A program made the translations under genes and the position numbers. From NCBI GenBank assembly GCA_963920635.1, contig OY987303.1:17958175-18022174 (forward strand): a stretch of DNA of 64,000 nucleotides, written 5' to 3'. The notes below the pieces were generated by a model. It was not told the origin of the DNA and made no database searches. It worked only from the letters and a program-made list of their open reading frames with translations. This document shows, piece by piece, positions 1 to 9,892 of the stretch; positions within the stretch are counted from its first letter, which is position 1; every line of letters starts with the position of its first letter. This DNA is from Pseudeuparius sepicola. Lineage: Eukaryota > Arthropoda > Insecta > Coleoptera > Anthribidae.

Positions 1-200
1 ATAACGGGGTGTTGAGTGGGTCCAGTGAATTTAATTGGGAATTTATACAAAGCAGAGGGCGTATTATAGTATTTAGGTAAAATAGATGAATTAAATGGCG
101 GTGTTAAGGTAAATTGAGTTGATCCCTTTGGGTTTTTAGTCGAATAAATAAAAGTTAATTGGCCTTCTTTGTGAGATTTAAAAAAAATCGGTAGCGGAAA
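1..200 (+). repeat. Degenerate direct repeat, copy a (tail part)
   Basis: Matches by eye the tails of three later copies: a start like ATAACGGGGTGTTGAGTGGG, a phrase like GAATTTAATTGGGAATTTA, and an end like GTAGCGGAAATTCTTTTACA. The counterparts lie near 2341-2400, 3308-3440 and 4037-4090. Its upstream part would be outside the window and its right edge is cut by the element starting at 209. No reading frame is kept between copies, so I read it as non-coding. Confidence 0.5.
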
Positions 201-638
201 TTCTTTTACAGGGTGATCCACATAACATGTCATTAACTTTAAAAAAATTTTAGAAATAAAAACTTTAAGATTTTTTGCTGATGTTTACTATGATCTTATT
301 GAAATTGATACAGGGTGTTCCGTAAAAGCTGGACAAATCAAACTTATATATTTTTAATGCAACTTCCTGTATATTATTGAATTTTTACAATCTATAGATT
401 CCGAAAATTCATTAACATATAGGGTGTTTAGTTTCAAAAAACAAAAGTTTGGTTTCATGGGCGTCTGCAGAAATTTTTTCAGGGGGGGCAGTAAGAATTA
501 TTGACAAAATAAAGAAGACAATAAATATTTATTGTTATAAAAAATATAATAAACCATATGAAAACAAAATCACAGATCAATTGCGAAATCTCACAAATAA
601 AAATAAAACAATATTCTATATTCTAAATTAAATTCACA

Positions 639-707
639 TTAATTAGGTATCATATTATCACTATTATCAGCCTCAGACTTCCGTTTTAAATAGTTTCTAA
701 TGTCCAT
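639..707 (-). pseudogene. hAT transposase, N-terminal stub
   Basis: Starting at an ATG at 707, the minus strand encodes 22 residues, MDIRNYLKRKSEADNSDN and four more, before a stop at 639-641. A start of the form MDIRNYFKRKS is familiar from animal hAT transposases of the group annotated as zinc-finger MYM-type-like. That is recognition from memory, not a search result. It sits inside a hAT element with an 8 bp target duplication, which supports the reading. Everything after residue 22 is missing, so this is a deletion relic and not a small gene. Confidence 0.5.
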
Positions 708-862
708 TTTCAATCTAAATCATGAACCTACCTACAACAATAATAAGTAATAAGTAATGCAGGACGACAGCAAGGGTAGTAAGACTAGACTAACACTTAT
801 TATCTTATTATATTACATACCCGGAAAGGATCTAAATCAGCACATATAAAACCGTAGATATA

Positions 863-1745
863 CAGTGTGTCCCCAGATGGGGTACCGCACTCTTGTAAAG
901 TTTCTTATATTTTGATTTTTCGAGAAAAAGTCATTCTTGATAAAAAGTTTTGCTTGTTCTTAAAATAAGATTGGCATGGAAAAAGGTAACATTATTTATA
1001 CTGGGTGACCAGAAAATTGAAAAAACGTTAATTAACATAAGAGTAAACTGCCTCTATTTGTAGAGATACTGAAAGAAGTTAGAAAGAAAATTTGTTTAGC
1101 GTGTTAAGTTACTTAGGTGTAGAAAATTTCAAAGCGTAAGGCCTACTTTGATTTTTTGATTTTTTCTTGGTTTTCTTTGATTAAATGGTTTTCTGCAAAT
1201 AGTATGACAAAACTGTATTAACAAAAGTTACCCAGAATGGAAAACTGCGCCTGATGACAAAATTTAACAATTCTAGCTCGATTCTAGGCCTATACTTTGT
1301 AGTTAGGAAAATATTGGAAGAAACTCAAAGTAGGCCAGGATTGTCAAAATTTTTTCATAGTACATAGTTTGCTACTCTGAGTAACTTTTGCTAATACAGT
1401 TTTGTCATACTATTTACATAAAAACATTTTATCGAAGAAAAACAAGAAAAAATAAAAAAAACAAAGTATTTACACTTTGAAATTTTGTACACCTAAGTAA
1501 CTTAACACGCTGAACAAATTTTCTTTATAACTTTTTTCAGTATCTGTACAAATAGAGGCAGTTTACTCTTATGTTAATTAACGTTTTTTCGATTTTCTGG
1601 TTACCCAGTATAAATAATGTTAACTTTTTCCATGCCAATCTTATTTTAAGAACGAGCAAAACTTTTTTTCAAGAATGACCTTTTCTCGAAAAATCAAATA
1701 TAAGAAACTTTACAAGAGTGCGGTACCCCATCTGGGGACACACTG
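863..1745. mobile_element. 883 bp palindromic TA-flanked element
   Basis: The left end CAGTGTGTCCCCAGATGGGG follows TA (861-862). The right end is its inverse and precedes TA (1746-1747). The arms stay recognisable for about 350 bp each with scattered substitutions, leaving a centre of roughly 180 bp with no coding potential I can see. It is a foldback/MITE-type relative of Tc1/mariner elements, inserted in the hAT at 456-1831. Confidence 0.85.
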
Positions 1746-2059
1746 TATTTGCCTACTACGTTTAACTTTTTGTTGTTTATAGAAAGATATTATATATTGT
1801 GCTCTGCCCCCCCCCCCTCCGGACGCCCATGATTGGTTTGTCCAACTCAAAATTTTTATGTTTACAATTATTATTGTTCCTTTAACTCGAAAAATAAAGA
1901 AGTTAAGGGGGTGTGAACTGTTGTGTGGATCACCCTGTACATATCAACGTAATTGAAGCTTTTTACTTTTATTACATTAGATCTTTCCTTCCTGACTAAA
2001 TCCTCAAAAGAATTCTTTCATTTTTCACAAGTCGAAGCAGTTATTTAAGGGATAATAAA

Positions 2060-2400
2060 TTAGCTTCAATTTTCATTGCCATAACTCGACAAATGGCAAT
2101 GAAAACGACTCAACTTTACCACACAATGTTTGTGCCTTACTGGCTCTCGCAAACAGTTTCTCTCTCGGAATTTCTGCGAAATGCTATGAAACATTTCAGC
2201 AATTAAACTTCAGGACTCATCCCTGCAATTTTTAACGGTCCGGGCACGTCTCCCAGGAATACAGACGGGTAGGTACATAAAGTTATAAACGTTAGCGGAA
2301 ATAATTTTAGCTCTACTGTTGACCCCAAACAATTTAAATTAATAAGCAGACGTTACGAATTTATGAAAAATTGCCGTATTGTGAAAACCAACATATTAGA
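2060..2400 (+). repeat. Degenerate direct repeat, copy b
   Basis: Shares ordered landmarks with copies c and d: ATAACTCGACAAATGG near 2090, a phrase like TTTCAGCAATTA near 2195, AAACGTTAGCGGAAATAATT near 2287, then a start of tail near 2341. A further tail fragment of the same family (CAGCGGAAACTCTTCC) appears near 2942, so about 550 bp of unrelated sequence separates parts of this copy. Confidence 0.5.
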
Positions 2401-3059
2401 TTTTATTATACCTACCTATCATAATTTTATTCTTAATTTTATATCATAATACCTACCTGTAATAAATAACTTGCCAGAAAGGTCGCATGTAATAATATCT
2501 ATTTGTTTGAGCAGATGATAATATGGTTTATCTACACTCTTCTATATATGGTATTTTAACACAAAATATAAGAGTGCATACCATACAGAATAAGCGGGAA
2601 AACAAAAAAGTAGAGCATCGAATTGTCGAAGGTTCAAAAACTGAAATGTCGCGTTTAGAAATCGTCGTGGCAATGCGTAGTTTGAAGATTAATATTTGGG
2701 AAACGTAGAGTTCTTATGAAAATAACAGGATTATGTGCAACAGGAAGGCAACGCCATTCCTCCCAGCATTTCAATTTGACGCGACTTGTCAGAGAGAGCG
2801 CAGCGTTGCCATATGGAAATTCTATGTGCTGACAGTTTTAAGCAGTGTCTTTTTCCCTGGAGCCGTTTCCGGTATCCTTCCAATTCGTGTAAGCACAATG
2901 CTCCGCTTTGGAAAACAAAGGTCGAGCATTTTTTTATTGCCAGCGGAAACTCTTCCCTAGATTACCTTTAATTTATTTAGAGCTCTAATATAGTTTTAAC
3001 GTCTTTAATATATAAATTTCATAAACAAAACATTTACTCCTGCCGCGAATTATTCAAAT
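2401..3059. other. Unassigned spacer
   Basis: No gene or element recognised. It contains a moderately GC-rich patch around 2745-2900 and the stray repeat tail near 2942. Reading frames of 60-75 codons in the patch overlap each other and match nothing I know. Confidence 0.4.
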
Positions 3060-3480
3060 TCGCACTCATGTGGAAGCACTAAATGAGCTCCAATTTACAT
3101 ACAAATAACTCGACAAATGGTTGCAGGAAATGTCCCTAGAGGAGAACAGATCGTTACTTTCCTCGTATTTTGCCGAACTACTAAGAAAAATTTCAGTAAT
3201 TAGCTTCAGGACACATTTCTGACATTTTCTGCGCTTTAGTAATAAAAGTTGGTTGAAATAATTTTAGGGCGGCTTTATCTCTGCTGTTGCCCTTAAGTAT
3301 TTTGATTAATAACGCGATGTTAAAAGGGTCGACTGAATTTATTTTGGAATTTATTCAAAATAGACGGTGTTCGTCCGACAGTCTAACAAACCGTAGCTTT
3401 ATTAGTTTGTTAAAATTATCAGCAGCGGAATCTCTTGTACAGATTAGCATAATTTTCCCAGCTATCCCTTTTAAATAATA
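3060..3480 (+). repeat. Degenerate direct repeat, copy c
   Basis: Best preserved copy. In order it has GAGCTCCAATTTACATACAA near 3084, ATAACTCGACAAATGG near 3105, TTTCAGTAATTAGCTTCAGG near 3191, a phrase like GGTTGAAATAATTTTAGGGC near 3250, and a tail with GTCGACTGAATTTATTTTGG near 3329 and CAGCGGAATCTCTTGTACAG near 3423. A further partial tail, GCAGAAACTCTGGCACAG, lies near 3622. Non-coding by appearance. Confidence 0.55.
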
Positions 3481-3739
3481 ATTTGTACTTTTACAAATTA
3501 CTTTTGACTAACTTCTGCCCCCCCCCCACATTGGAAATAATCATAACTTTAAGCCTGAGCTGTAAATAATTTAATCTCTTTTTGGTCCATTAAAATTTTG
3601 TCATTTTTCTAATTTATTGCCTGCAGAAACTCTGGCACAGATTAGCGTAACTTCGAAGCTCACATTTTATGTACATTTGCAATTGGTTTTATTTCCAGAA
3701 TTTCGTAACGCCCTCGAGAATTCTTTACCATCGAACAAA

Positions 3740-4160
3740 TAACGTAGTTACCCACGACGTGAAATATTCAAATTTGAACCCAAATACGGGAGGCGCAACA
3801 GAGCTCCAATTTACATTCAAATTTCGCCAGAAAATGTCGCAAATTTAACAAACAATATTTTTGACCATACGTTTTTTGGCCCTGTTGTAGTCCATGAAAA
3901 ATTCCAGCAATTAGCTTTAGGACTCCCTGCAATATTCGTCTTCCGGGAATAACCCGCCTGTATATTAAGTAATAAACGTTGGAGGAAATTATTTCAGCGC
4001 GCGCTTATCTCCATTGTTGTCCTAAAGTGTTTTAATTAATAAACGGGCATTAGGGGGGCCACAAACTGTATTTATACAAAATCCCGGCTCGTACAGTTTT
4101 CGGGCAATGGATAAATTAATTAGATGGTGGCGAACACGTAATTTGAGACCAACCGCTGTA
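3740..4160 (+). repeat. Degenerate direct repeat, copy d
   Basis: Repeats the landmarks of copy c: GAGCTCCAATTTACATTCAA near 3804, a phrase like TTCCAGCAATTAGCTTTAGG near 3902, AATAAACGTTGGAGGAAATT near 3972, and the tail AATAAACGGGCATTAGGGGG near 4037. Similarity fades after about 4160. Confidence 0.55.
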
Positions 4161-5218
4161 GTGTTTTCATAAGCAATAGTGCGGGTTTCAGATTGGGGAA
4201 GATTAAACAGAAACGTTGTAATTAAAGTTTAAAGCAAACAGACGGGTTTTCTAGCTCGCGGCTGAGCGATATCTTATTTACTATTTATCAGTAAATAACA
4301 CAACCGGGTATGTTTATATGCTGTTGTGCGCTAAAAGCTTCTGTATACGAATCATTCGGTTGAGAGTTACTGTTATTTTTTCTGTGTAACGTATACCATT
4401 CAATTGAAAAGTTAATGTCCTTCAAAAAGTTTGCATCATTTGTGGATTTTTTAAATATTGCAAAAAGCGCCCACTCAAACGTGATCATGTGTGACTTTCC
4501 CTACATGGGAAAAGTGACTTTAAAAAATCGCTTAAAATTGACGTATTTGTCAAAATTTCAAGAAGTTTTACAATTCCAATCTCAAATAGGTCTCCCAAAA
4601 TGTAAAGTTCCTGAAAAATAGTTTTTGACCATTTCGAAGGCTTAGTCTGACAAATTAAAAAAATTGTAACTAAGACGTTATCAAAAATGGTACTTGACTG
4701 TAGCAAATAAAAGATTTTATCTGTTTAACCTTGTTTAATAAGGTCTCTAGAAATTTTGGAAGGGTTTCCCTTCTCACAAAATAAACTGCCACTTTAAACA
4801 CTAACATCATACATCAGTTCTTCAAAGGTCTGTTTAAAGCGATTTTTTATATGCCATTTTCGTTTAAATTAAAAATAAACCATTAATAGTTATTTACTAG
4901 CAAGTAAAGTCTATAGTAAATTAATAGTAAGTAATAAAAGCGAATAATAATTGGGATATTTTGAGAGGAAGCGTAGCGAGCGCGTTTAAATGTTGATATT
5001 ATCTACTAATCGCTTTCTAATATATGAGTTAGTTACAACATTTTTCTATTGACTGAAGTTTCTATAAAGCTGAGAAAATCTTATCTAATATAAAAAACAT
5101 ATCATAACACCCATTCCGCGGTGGCGTCGCTCGTACCGGCGCTGACTTTCTGGACTGCATGTTTTTCTGCCTTCGATCGACCTTGGTTCGCACCATTGTC
5201 GAGGCAGGGGCATGCACA
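4161..5218. other. Unassigned spacer
   Basis: No gene recognised. A stretch at 4505-4560 (AAAAAATCGCTTAAAAT and following) weakly resembles 42417-42470, suggesting an old dispersed repeat. 5100-5215 is GC-richer than its surroundings and may belong to the 5' part of the repeat that follows. Confidence 0.35.
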
Positions 5219-5546
5219 TGTCTTTAAAGAAAAACACCGCTATGGCCAAGAGCGCTGGACAAATGTGGGTTCACGGTATTGCTCCTAAATAGCTTTATAC
5301 GTGTGATTTACTAATTGTCCTACACTCACTGGGATTACTACGGTTTTCTAAGGTTTTCCGTAGTACTTGAGCGAATGCTATCCTAGTTCTATCGGGAAAA
5401 AAGTCGGCCCTAGCCGCAAATGGCAACGAAGACAAAATAATAGTAATTGTCCCCCTCCCCCGCACAAGCATGTGGTTGCTTCTGGGGTACTCCTAGTTTG
5501 GAGTATTGTGAGGGTGAGAATTATTATTATTATAATTATTATAAGT
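5219..5546 (+). repeat. ATT-tailed interspersed repeat, copy 1
   Basis: One of four same-strand copies sharing TACGGTTTTCTAAGGTTTTC, GAGCGAATGCTATCCTAGTT, CCCCTCCCCCGCACAAGCAT, GCTTCTGGGGTACTCCTAGT and TATTGTGAGGGTGAGAATTA, all ending in an ATT-rich microsatellite. A common 3' end with a simple-repeat tail and variable 5' ends is the signature of a target-primed retroposon (LINE 3' end or SINE). No coding domain is visible, so the clade is unknown. This copy also has the upstream phrase AAAACACCGCTATGGCCAAG shared with the copy at 31964. Confidence 0.65.
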
Positions 5547-5934
5547 GATATACGAGTCCCTGTCTCAGTAAAGTTGGCCCAACCATTCAAAATATCAAAT
5601 TTATGAATTTATAGCATGTCTAAGCAGACGTTTTTGAAAATGTGCTATTTTTTTGTTTCTTTACAGATTTTAGAGAATGTTTAAAAACGTTTTTAGATAT
5701 ATTTACCGTTAAGTTGGTTGTTTTGTATAATAATTTGATTGTAACAAAATACACGACTGAAACAGCTTAAGTTAGATAGTCTGTTTCTAGAAGTTTAGTA
5801 GGCGGCTCTTAAATAAATCACAATACTTGACGTTTCCATAAGTTTAAACAAGGCGTTAGTGACATTTCACAACATATTTGTGCATTCATTGTTGTTACAA
5901 AACTACTGGATCCGTTGCTCAGAAGCAGAGAAAT

Positions 5935-6760
5935 GGAAGCGGCCACATTATTTTGATACAAATTTAATAAGGGCTCTGAGAAGGATTATTGTGCAAAATC
6001 GTCGGGCTAATTATGGAGAATTAGGAGTTTTATGGAATCGGGCAACAGATAAATGTTTTTCAAGGGCAACTTGTCACAAGGCTGCCCGAAAACTAGGGTT
6101 TAAAACTTACAAGGTAAGCCCAAACTGTTTCGGTTTTTTCCCGTTTTCAATTTTACGATCTGTAGAAAAATAGACTTTTGTGGGAAAAAGAGCACAGAGC
6201 TTGGTCTCAGCTCAATGAAACTCCATTATATGGAGTGATGAGGCTAGATTTGAAGTTTGTGTTGGTGATAGTCGAAGCCTAGTCATTAGAACTACAGGAG
6301 AAGTGTATCACACGGACTGCCTTAAGAAGAAAGTTAAGTTTCCGTCCTCCGTGATGATTTGGGCTAGCTAGAGGGATAGGAAAATTACACTTTGTAGATG
6401 TCAACATGATCGCGGATAAATACATTAACGTCCTTCAAAATAATTTGAAACTAAAAATTGAAGAACTGCGTTTGCAAAATATTGAATGTATCTTCCAACA
6501 AGATGGCGCCTCTTGTCATATGGCTAAAAAAGTGAAAGATTGGATGTTAGAAGTTAGAAAACAATATTTCGCTTTTAAAATGGACGGCTAGCATTCCAGG
6601 TCTTTCGCCGGTTGAAACATTATGGCATATAATGAAAAAGAAGTTGCGATCACAACCCTCAAGGACCGTTCCACAGTTGCGTGCTCGTCTCCAAGAAATT
6701 TGGAATAGTTTCACTCCAGATGATTGCCAAACATTAGTGAACACGTATCGTAGGCAGTAA
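5935..6760 (+). pseudogene. Tc1-type DD34E transposase, decayed
   Basis: In order: a helix-turn-helix-like N-terminal part (ALRRIIVQNRRANYGELG near 5980), a possible 52 nt intron (6114-6165), the first catalytic Asp in WSDEARFE (Asp codon 6237-6239), VMIWAS followed by an in-frame TAG, DKYINVLQNNLK near 6415, the second Asp in FQQDGASCHMAKKV (codon 6502-6504), and a PVETLWHIMKKK stretch whose Glu codon is 6614-6616. The end is near 6760 (LVNTYRRQ-like). Frameshifts lie before WSDE and between QQDGA and PVETLW, so the gene is dead. The Glu in the third position puts it with Tc1 rather than the DDxD mariner pieces elsewhere in the window. Terminal inverted repeats were not found. Confidence 0.85.
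6114..6165 (+). other. Possible short intron in the Tc1-type pseudogene
   Basis: After the codons for TYK the sequence runs GTAAGCCC, then a pyrimidine-rich stretch (CGGTTTTTTCCCGTTTTC), then CTGTAG. Joining 6113 to 6166 continues in frame as KNRLLWEKEHRAWSQ, which fits the next part of a Tc1-like transposase. A length of 52 nt is normal for insect introns. The alternative is random sequence inserted by decay. Confidence 0.4.
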
Positions 6761-7370
6761 TAAGTCGAAAAGGCGATGTAACGCAGTGGTAATTTTCTAT
6801 TTAATTTTTTCTTGATTTTTTGTTTATTGACAATATTAGGAATTAATTTGAAAAAAAAAATTCTTTGTCAGTTAAAATATAGTTTAATTAAAAGTGAATA
6901 AACGTTTCCTATATAATTAGAAAAATGTGTTGATTTTAATAAATTTTCTGTTAACATGATAAATTTCTTCGAAAACATATTTTTATTAGTTTTGGCCAAC
7001 TTCACTGTGACAGGGCTCGTACCTAATTGTTTTTTGCAAGGTTTCTCCTGAAGCTTTCTGCTTTTATCTGGTAGTAAACTTGCCACTTCAAGCGGGATTG
7101 ATGCAAAAGCTTCTTTCATTTGTTCAAAGTTTTCAACACAGCAGTATCTATAAGCTTAACAGAGACAGATATAGATAATGACAGGGCCCCTTTATTCGAT
7201 GTACGTTTAGTTGCCCACACCCGATTCTATACGCCTATACGCCCCACCCTCCCACTTGTGATACACTGTCACAAGATTTTTGACAAAGCAATACTTTTGA
7301 TATTTCATAATAGAGAAATCAGAAATCATGTATGAATAATAGGGGTTATTAATAAACGGTTTTGTATACA
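6761..7370. other. 3' flank of the Tc1 relic and unassigned DNA
   Basis: Very AT-rich to about 6960. No inverted partner of the Tc1 relic's 5' flank was found. Nothing else recognised. Confidence 0.4.
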
Positions 7371-7372
7371 TA

Positions 7373-8668
7373 CAGTGTGGATAGAAATTGTGGAATATTG
7401 CTTATATTTCTTAAGAGGGGGTTGCCGACAGCGAAAGTCACATCAGATTTCGTATTTTTTAAGTTGTATAGCATAAAATCTAATAACATTTTACCTGGCA
7501 AAAATTTAGTACAAACATCTCTGTCTTCATTTTAATCATAAGATCTTAAAAGCAGTTTTTTCTTTTATAGGTTATGAAAACCTTGGGAAAAATAATAATT
7601 CCAGTGCATTTGCTTTTAAGATCTTATGATTAAAATGAAGACAGAGATGTTTGTACTAAATTTTTGCCAGGTAAAATGTTACTAGATTTTATGCTATACA
7701 ACTTAAAAAATATGAAATCTAACGTCACTTTCGCTGTCGGCAACCCCCTCTTAAAATATTCCTCATATGAAAAACTTGTTTTAATAAAAGTGTTAGGGGA
7801 AATTATTTCCCGTTTAGTGAAATTATCAAGCAATCCTTCGTAGCACAAAAAATGTGGTTGCCATGGTAACCGACTTGATTTTTTTAAATGGCACCATATA
7901 CGTTTTTTGGTGAAAATTGATACATTGGAACTTTCTGAATACGATACAAGACAATTTTAATGGGGTGGCGTAAGAAAAAAAATACAAAAAAATTAAGTTT
8001 TCTATTATGCTATTGGCAATATTTATCAAAATAATTATTAACATCAAGTTAGCCATGCCAAAATCAGAACAATGGGAAACTGTCACTAGCTGTCAGTAGT
8101 TGTAATTGTGTGCATTGTTACAGTAAAAGTACTTTTTTTACTAAATTTTCTGTGTACTTAAGTAATTAGTAAGTTATAATGGCATTTGAATTAAGTGAAA
8201 CGGAATGAATACAGGTTAACATACTAAGTACTTAAGTACACAGAAAATTGAGTAAAAAAGTACGTTTAGTGTAACAATGTACACAGTTACACAGCTAGTG
8301 ACAGTTTCGCATTGTTCTGATTTTGGCATGGCTAACTTGATGTTAATAATTATTTTGATAAACATTGTCAATAGCATAATAGAAAACTTAATTTTTTGTA
8401 TTTTTTTCTTATGCGACCCCATTAAAATTGTATTGTATCGCATTCAGAAATTCCAATGTATCAATTTTCACCAAAAAAAAAAGTATATGGTGCCATTTAA
8501 AAAAACTAAATCGGTTACCATGGCAACCACATTTTTTGTGCTACGAAAGATTGCTTGATATCACTAAACGGGAATTAATTTCCCCTAACACTTTTATTAA
8601 AACATGTTTTTGATATGAGGAATATTTTAAGAAATATAAGCAATATTCCACAATTTCTATCCACACTG
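7373..8668. mobile_element. TA-flanked palindromic element, 1296 bp, with a nested TTAA element
   Basis: The left end CAGTGTGGATAGAAATTGTG follows TA (7371-7372) and the exact inverse precedes TA (8669-8670). The first 40 bp of the arms are identical. After removing the TTAA-flanked insert at 7415-7750, the arms continue as an inverted repeat of some 400 bp (7755-8170 against 8220-8637) around a short spacer. No transposase domain is seen; reading frames such as 7826-8086 and 8277-8558 are the two arms read on opposite strands. Confidence 0.85.
7415..7750. mobile_element. 336 bp palindromic element flanked by TTAA
   Basis: Sits between TTAA at 7411-7414 and TTAA at 7751-7754. The left end is GAGGGGGTTGCCGACAGCGA and the right end its exact inverse. 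The arms (about 140 bp) are nearly identical. The outer element's arm sequence resumes cleanly on both sides, so the insertion and its TTAA duplication are directly visible. TTAA targets are typical of piggyBac; the ends are not the usual piggyBac CCY type, so the family is inferred only from the target. Confidence 0.75.
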
Positions 8669-8670
8669 TA

Positions 8671-9892
8671 TAAGTGAAAGAAATAAATACACGGTTGACG
8701 CAAACACAAATATTATGATGCCATTGAAAGACATTTTATAAATTAAATAAATATAATTTTTTGTGATAATACCCAATGTTATAAGGTGTAAGCACAATCC
8801 TAGTTCTTACGTATTATTTTTTTTGTTGGAACTGAATCTGTTAACCAATTAAGAAGCAATCATTAAAAGTGATGCCTTTTTGTATATTTTCTTATATAAA
8901 TTAATAGAGGTTAAGATATGTTAAAATCGCCACCTACTTTAGTATTTAATTTTATAAATTTAATGAAATGGATTACTTCTAACAAAAAACATGTCGGTTA
9001 TTATTACAGCTGGTTGTAAACAAATTAATGTAGAGCATTTTTGTAGGGTTGAACATATGTGGGAAATGGGCCCAGCCCCTTGATTGACATTATTCCCTGA
9101 ACAAAAAAAAAACAGACGCATATAATCGAATTGCGGCCGTTTGTTTTTTCTCAAGCGAACGTCCATTATCTTCGGCCTTTTCGACTTTAGAAACACAATA
9201 GCATTACTTTCCTTCTCTCCGCCCTAATACATCGCCCTGTCCACCGTGATTAAATTTCGGGTCCAAGTCAAAAGTAATAAATCGGAGCGAACGCACACGG
9301 GGCCCACGCCGATAACTGACAAGGAACAAATCGCCTATAAAACTAGAATTTAATTTGGCCCGGAATCCAATTAGGCCGCCGCATTCCGCGTTACTTAAAA
9401 AACTACCCTTCGGATCCGATTTAATAACACGCCCCTATGTTCGCCCGATCGAGGGTCATCCCCCGTTTAATTTAACCTCCGAAAGGTTGAAAAAATACCG
9501 GGGACGAACGGCCAATAATGAATTTAAGGGGGAAGAAAGTAGCTGGAAGAACCGTGACCGCAAAATCACAGAATAAGCGGGAAATGGGCCTTTTTCAGTA
9601 GATTGAAATTTGGTTAGGTAATTTGTATGATTTAAAAGATAGAACATGTTCAGTGCCTACTTTCATGTAGTAGAGCCTAATTTTTTATTAAGGAACCAGA
9701 CAATTTTTTATTGATTAAAAAATTAGAAACAATATTTAAATAACCAGCCACATTTTGAATCAACGTGAACGTCCCGATTTGCCCTGTTGCCATAATATTA
9801 TGATCGTCATTTCCAATATTAAAGTCAGCTGTTTGTAATTTTTTTAAAGTTTGAAATATGAACGTTTTTTGCGCAATACTAGCGCAATAAAG
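8671..9892. other. Unassigned DNA with a GC-richer patch
   Basis: 9120-9590 is clearly less AT-rich than its surroundings (GGCCGCCGCATTCCGCG, CGCCCGATCGAGGGTCATCC). Overlapping reading frames on both strands match nothing I recognise. It could be a regulatory element or a single-copy remnant. Confidence 0.35.

Larger units (their letters stand above)
456..1831 (-). mobile_element. hAT element, internally deleted, hosting a nested MITE
   Basis: Ends are CATGGGCGTCTGCAG on the left and the inverse of CATGGGCGTCCGGAG on the right, each followed inward by a G- or C-run. An 8 bp flanking repeat matches at seven positions (TTTGGTTT 448-455, ATTGGTTT 1832-1839), as expected for hAT insertion. The interior keeps a short transposase start on the minus strand (639-707), and a palindromic element (863-1745) fills most of the rest. 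The CAnnGGCGT end style matches the hATs at 28619, 36277 and 38865. Confidence 0.7.
209..1937. mobile_element. TA-flanked Tc1/mariner-type MITE, split by a hAT insertion
   Basis: The left end reads CAGGGTGATCCACATAACA after TA (207-208). The right end is its inverse, ending CACCCTG before TA (1938-1939), with one mismatch over about 19 bp. Taking out the hAT at 456-1831 and one target copy leaves only about 345 bp, a normal MITE length. No transposase is visible in that remainder. TA flanks and CAGGGTG ends fit the Tc1/mariner superfamily, but which autonomous family mobilised it is not visible. Confidence 0.65.

Noticed and set aside
1805..1820. Poly-C run, and others near 3518, 38582, 38890, 39940 and 61861
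   Set aside because: Simple runs at hAT ends or in the ATT-tailed repeat; no independent meaning, and possibly assembly-length errors.
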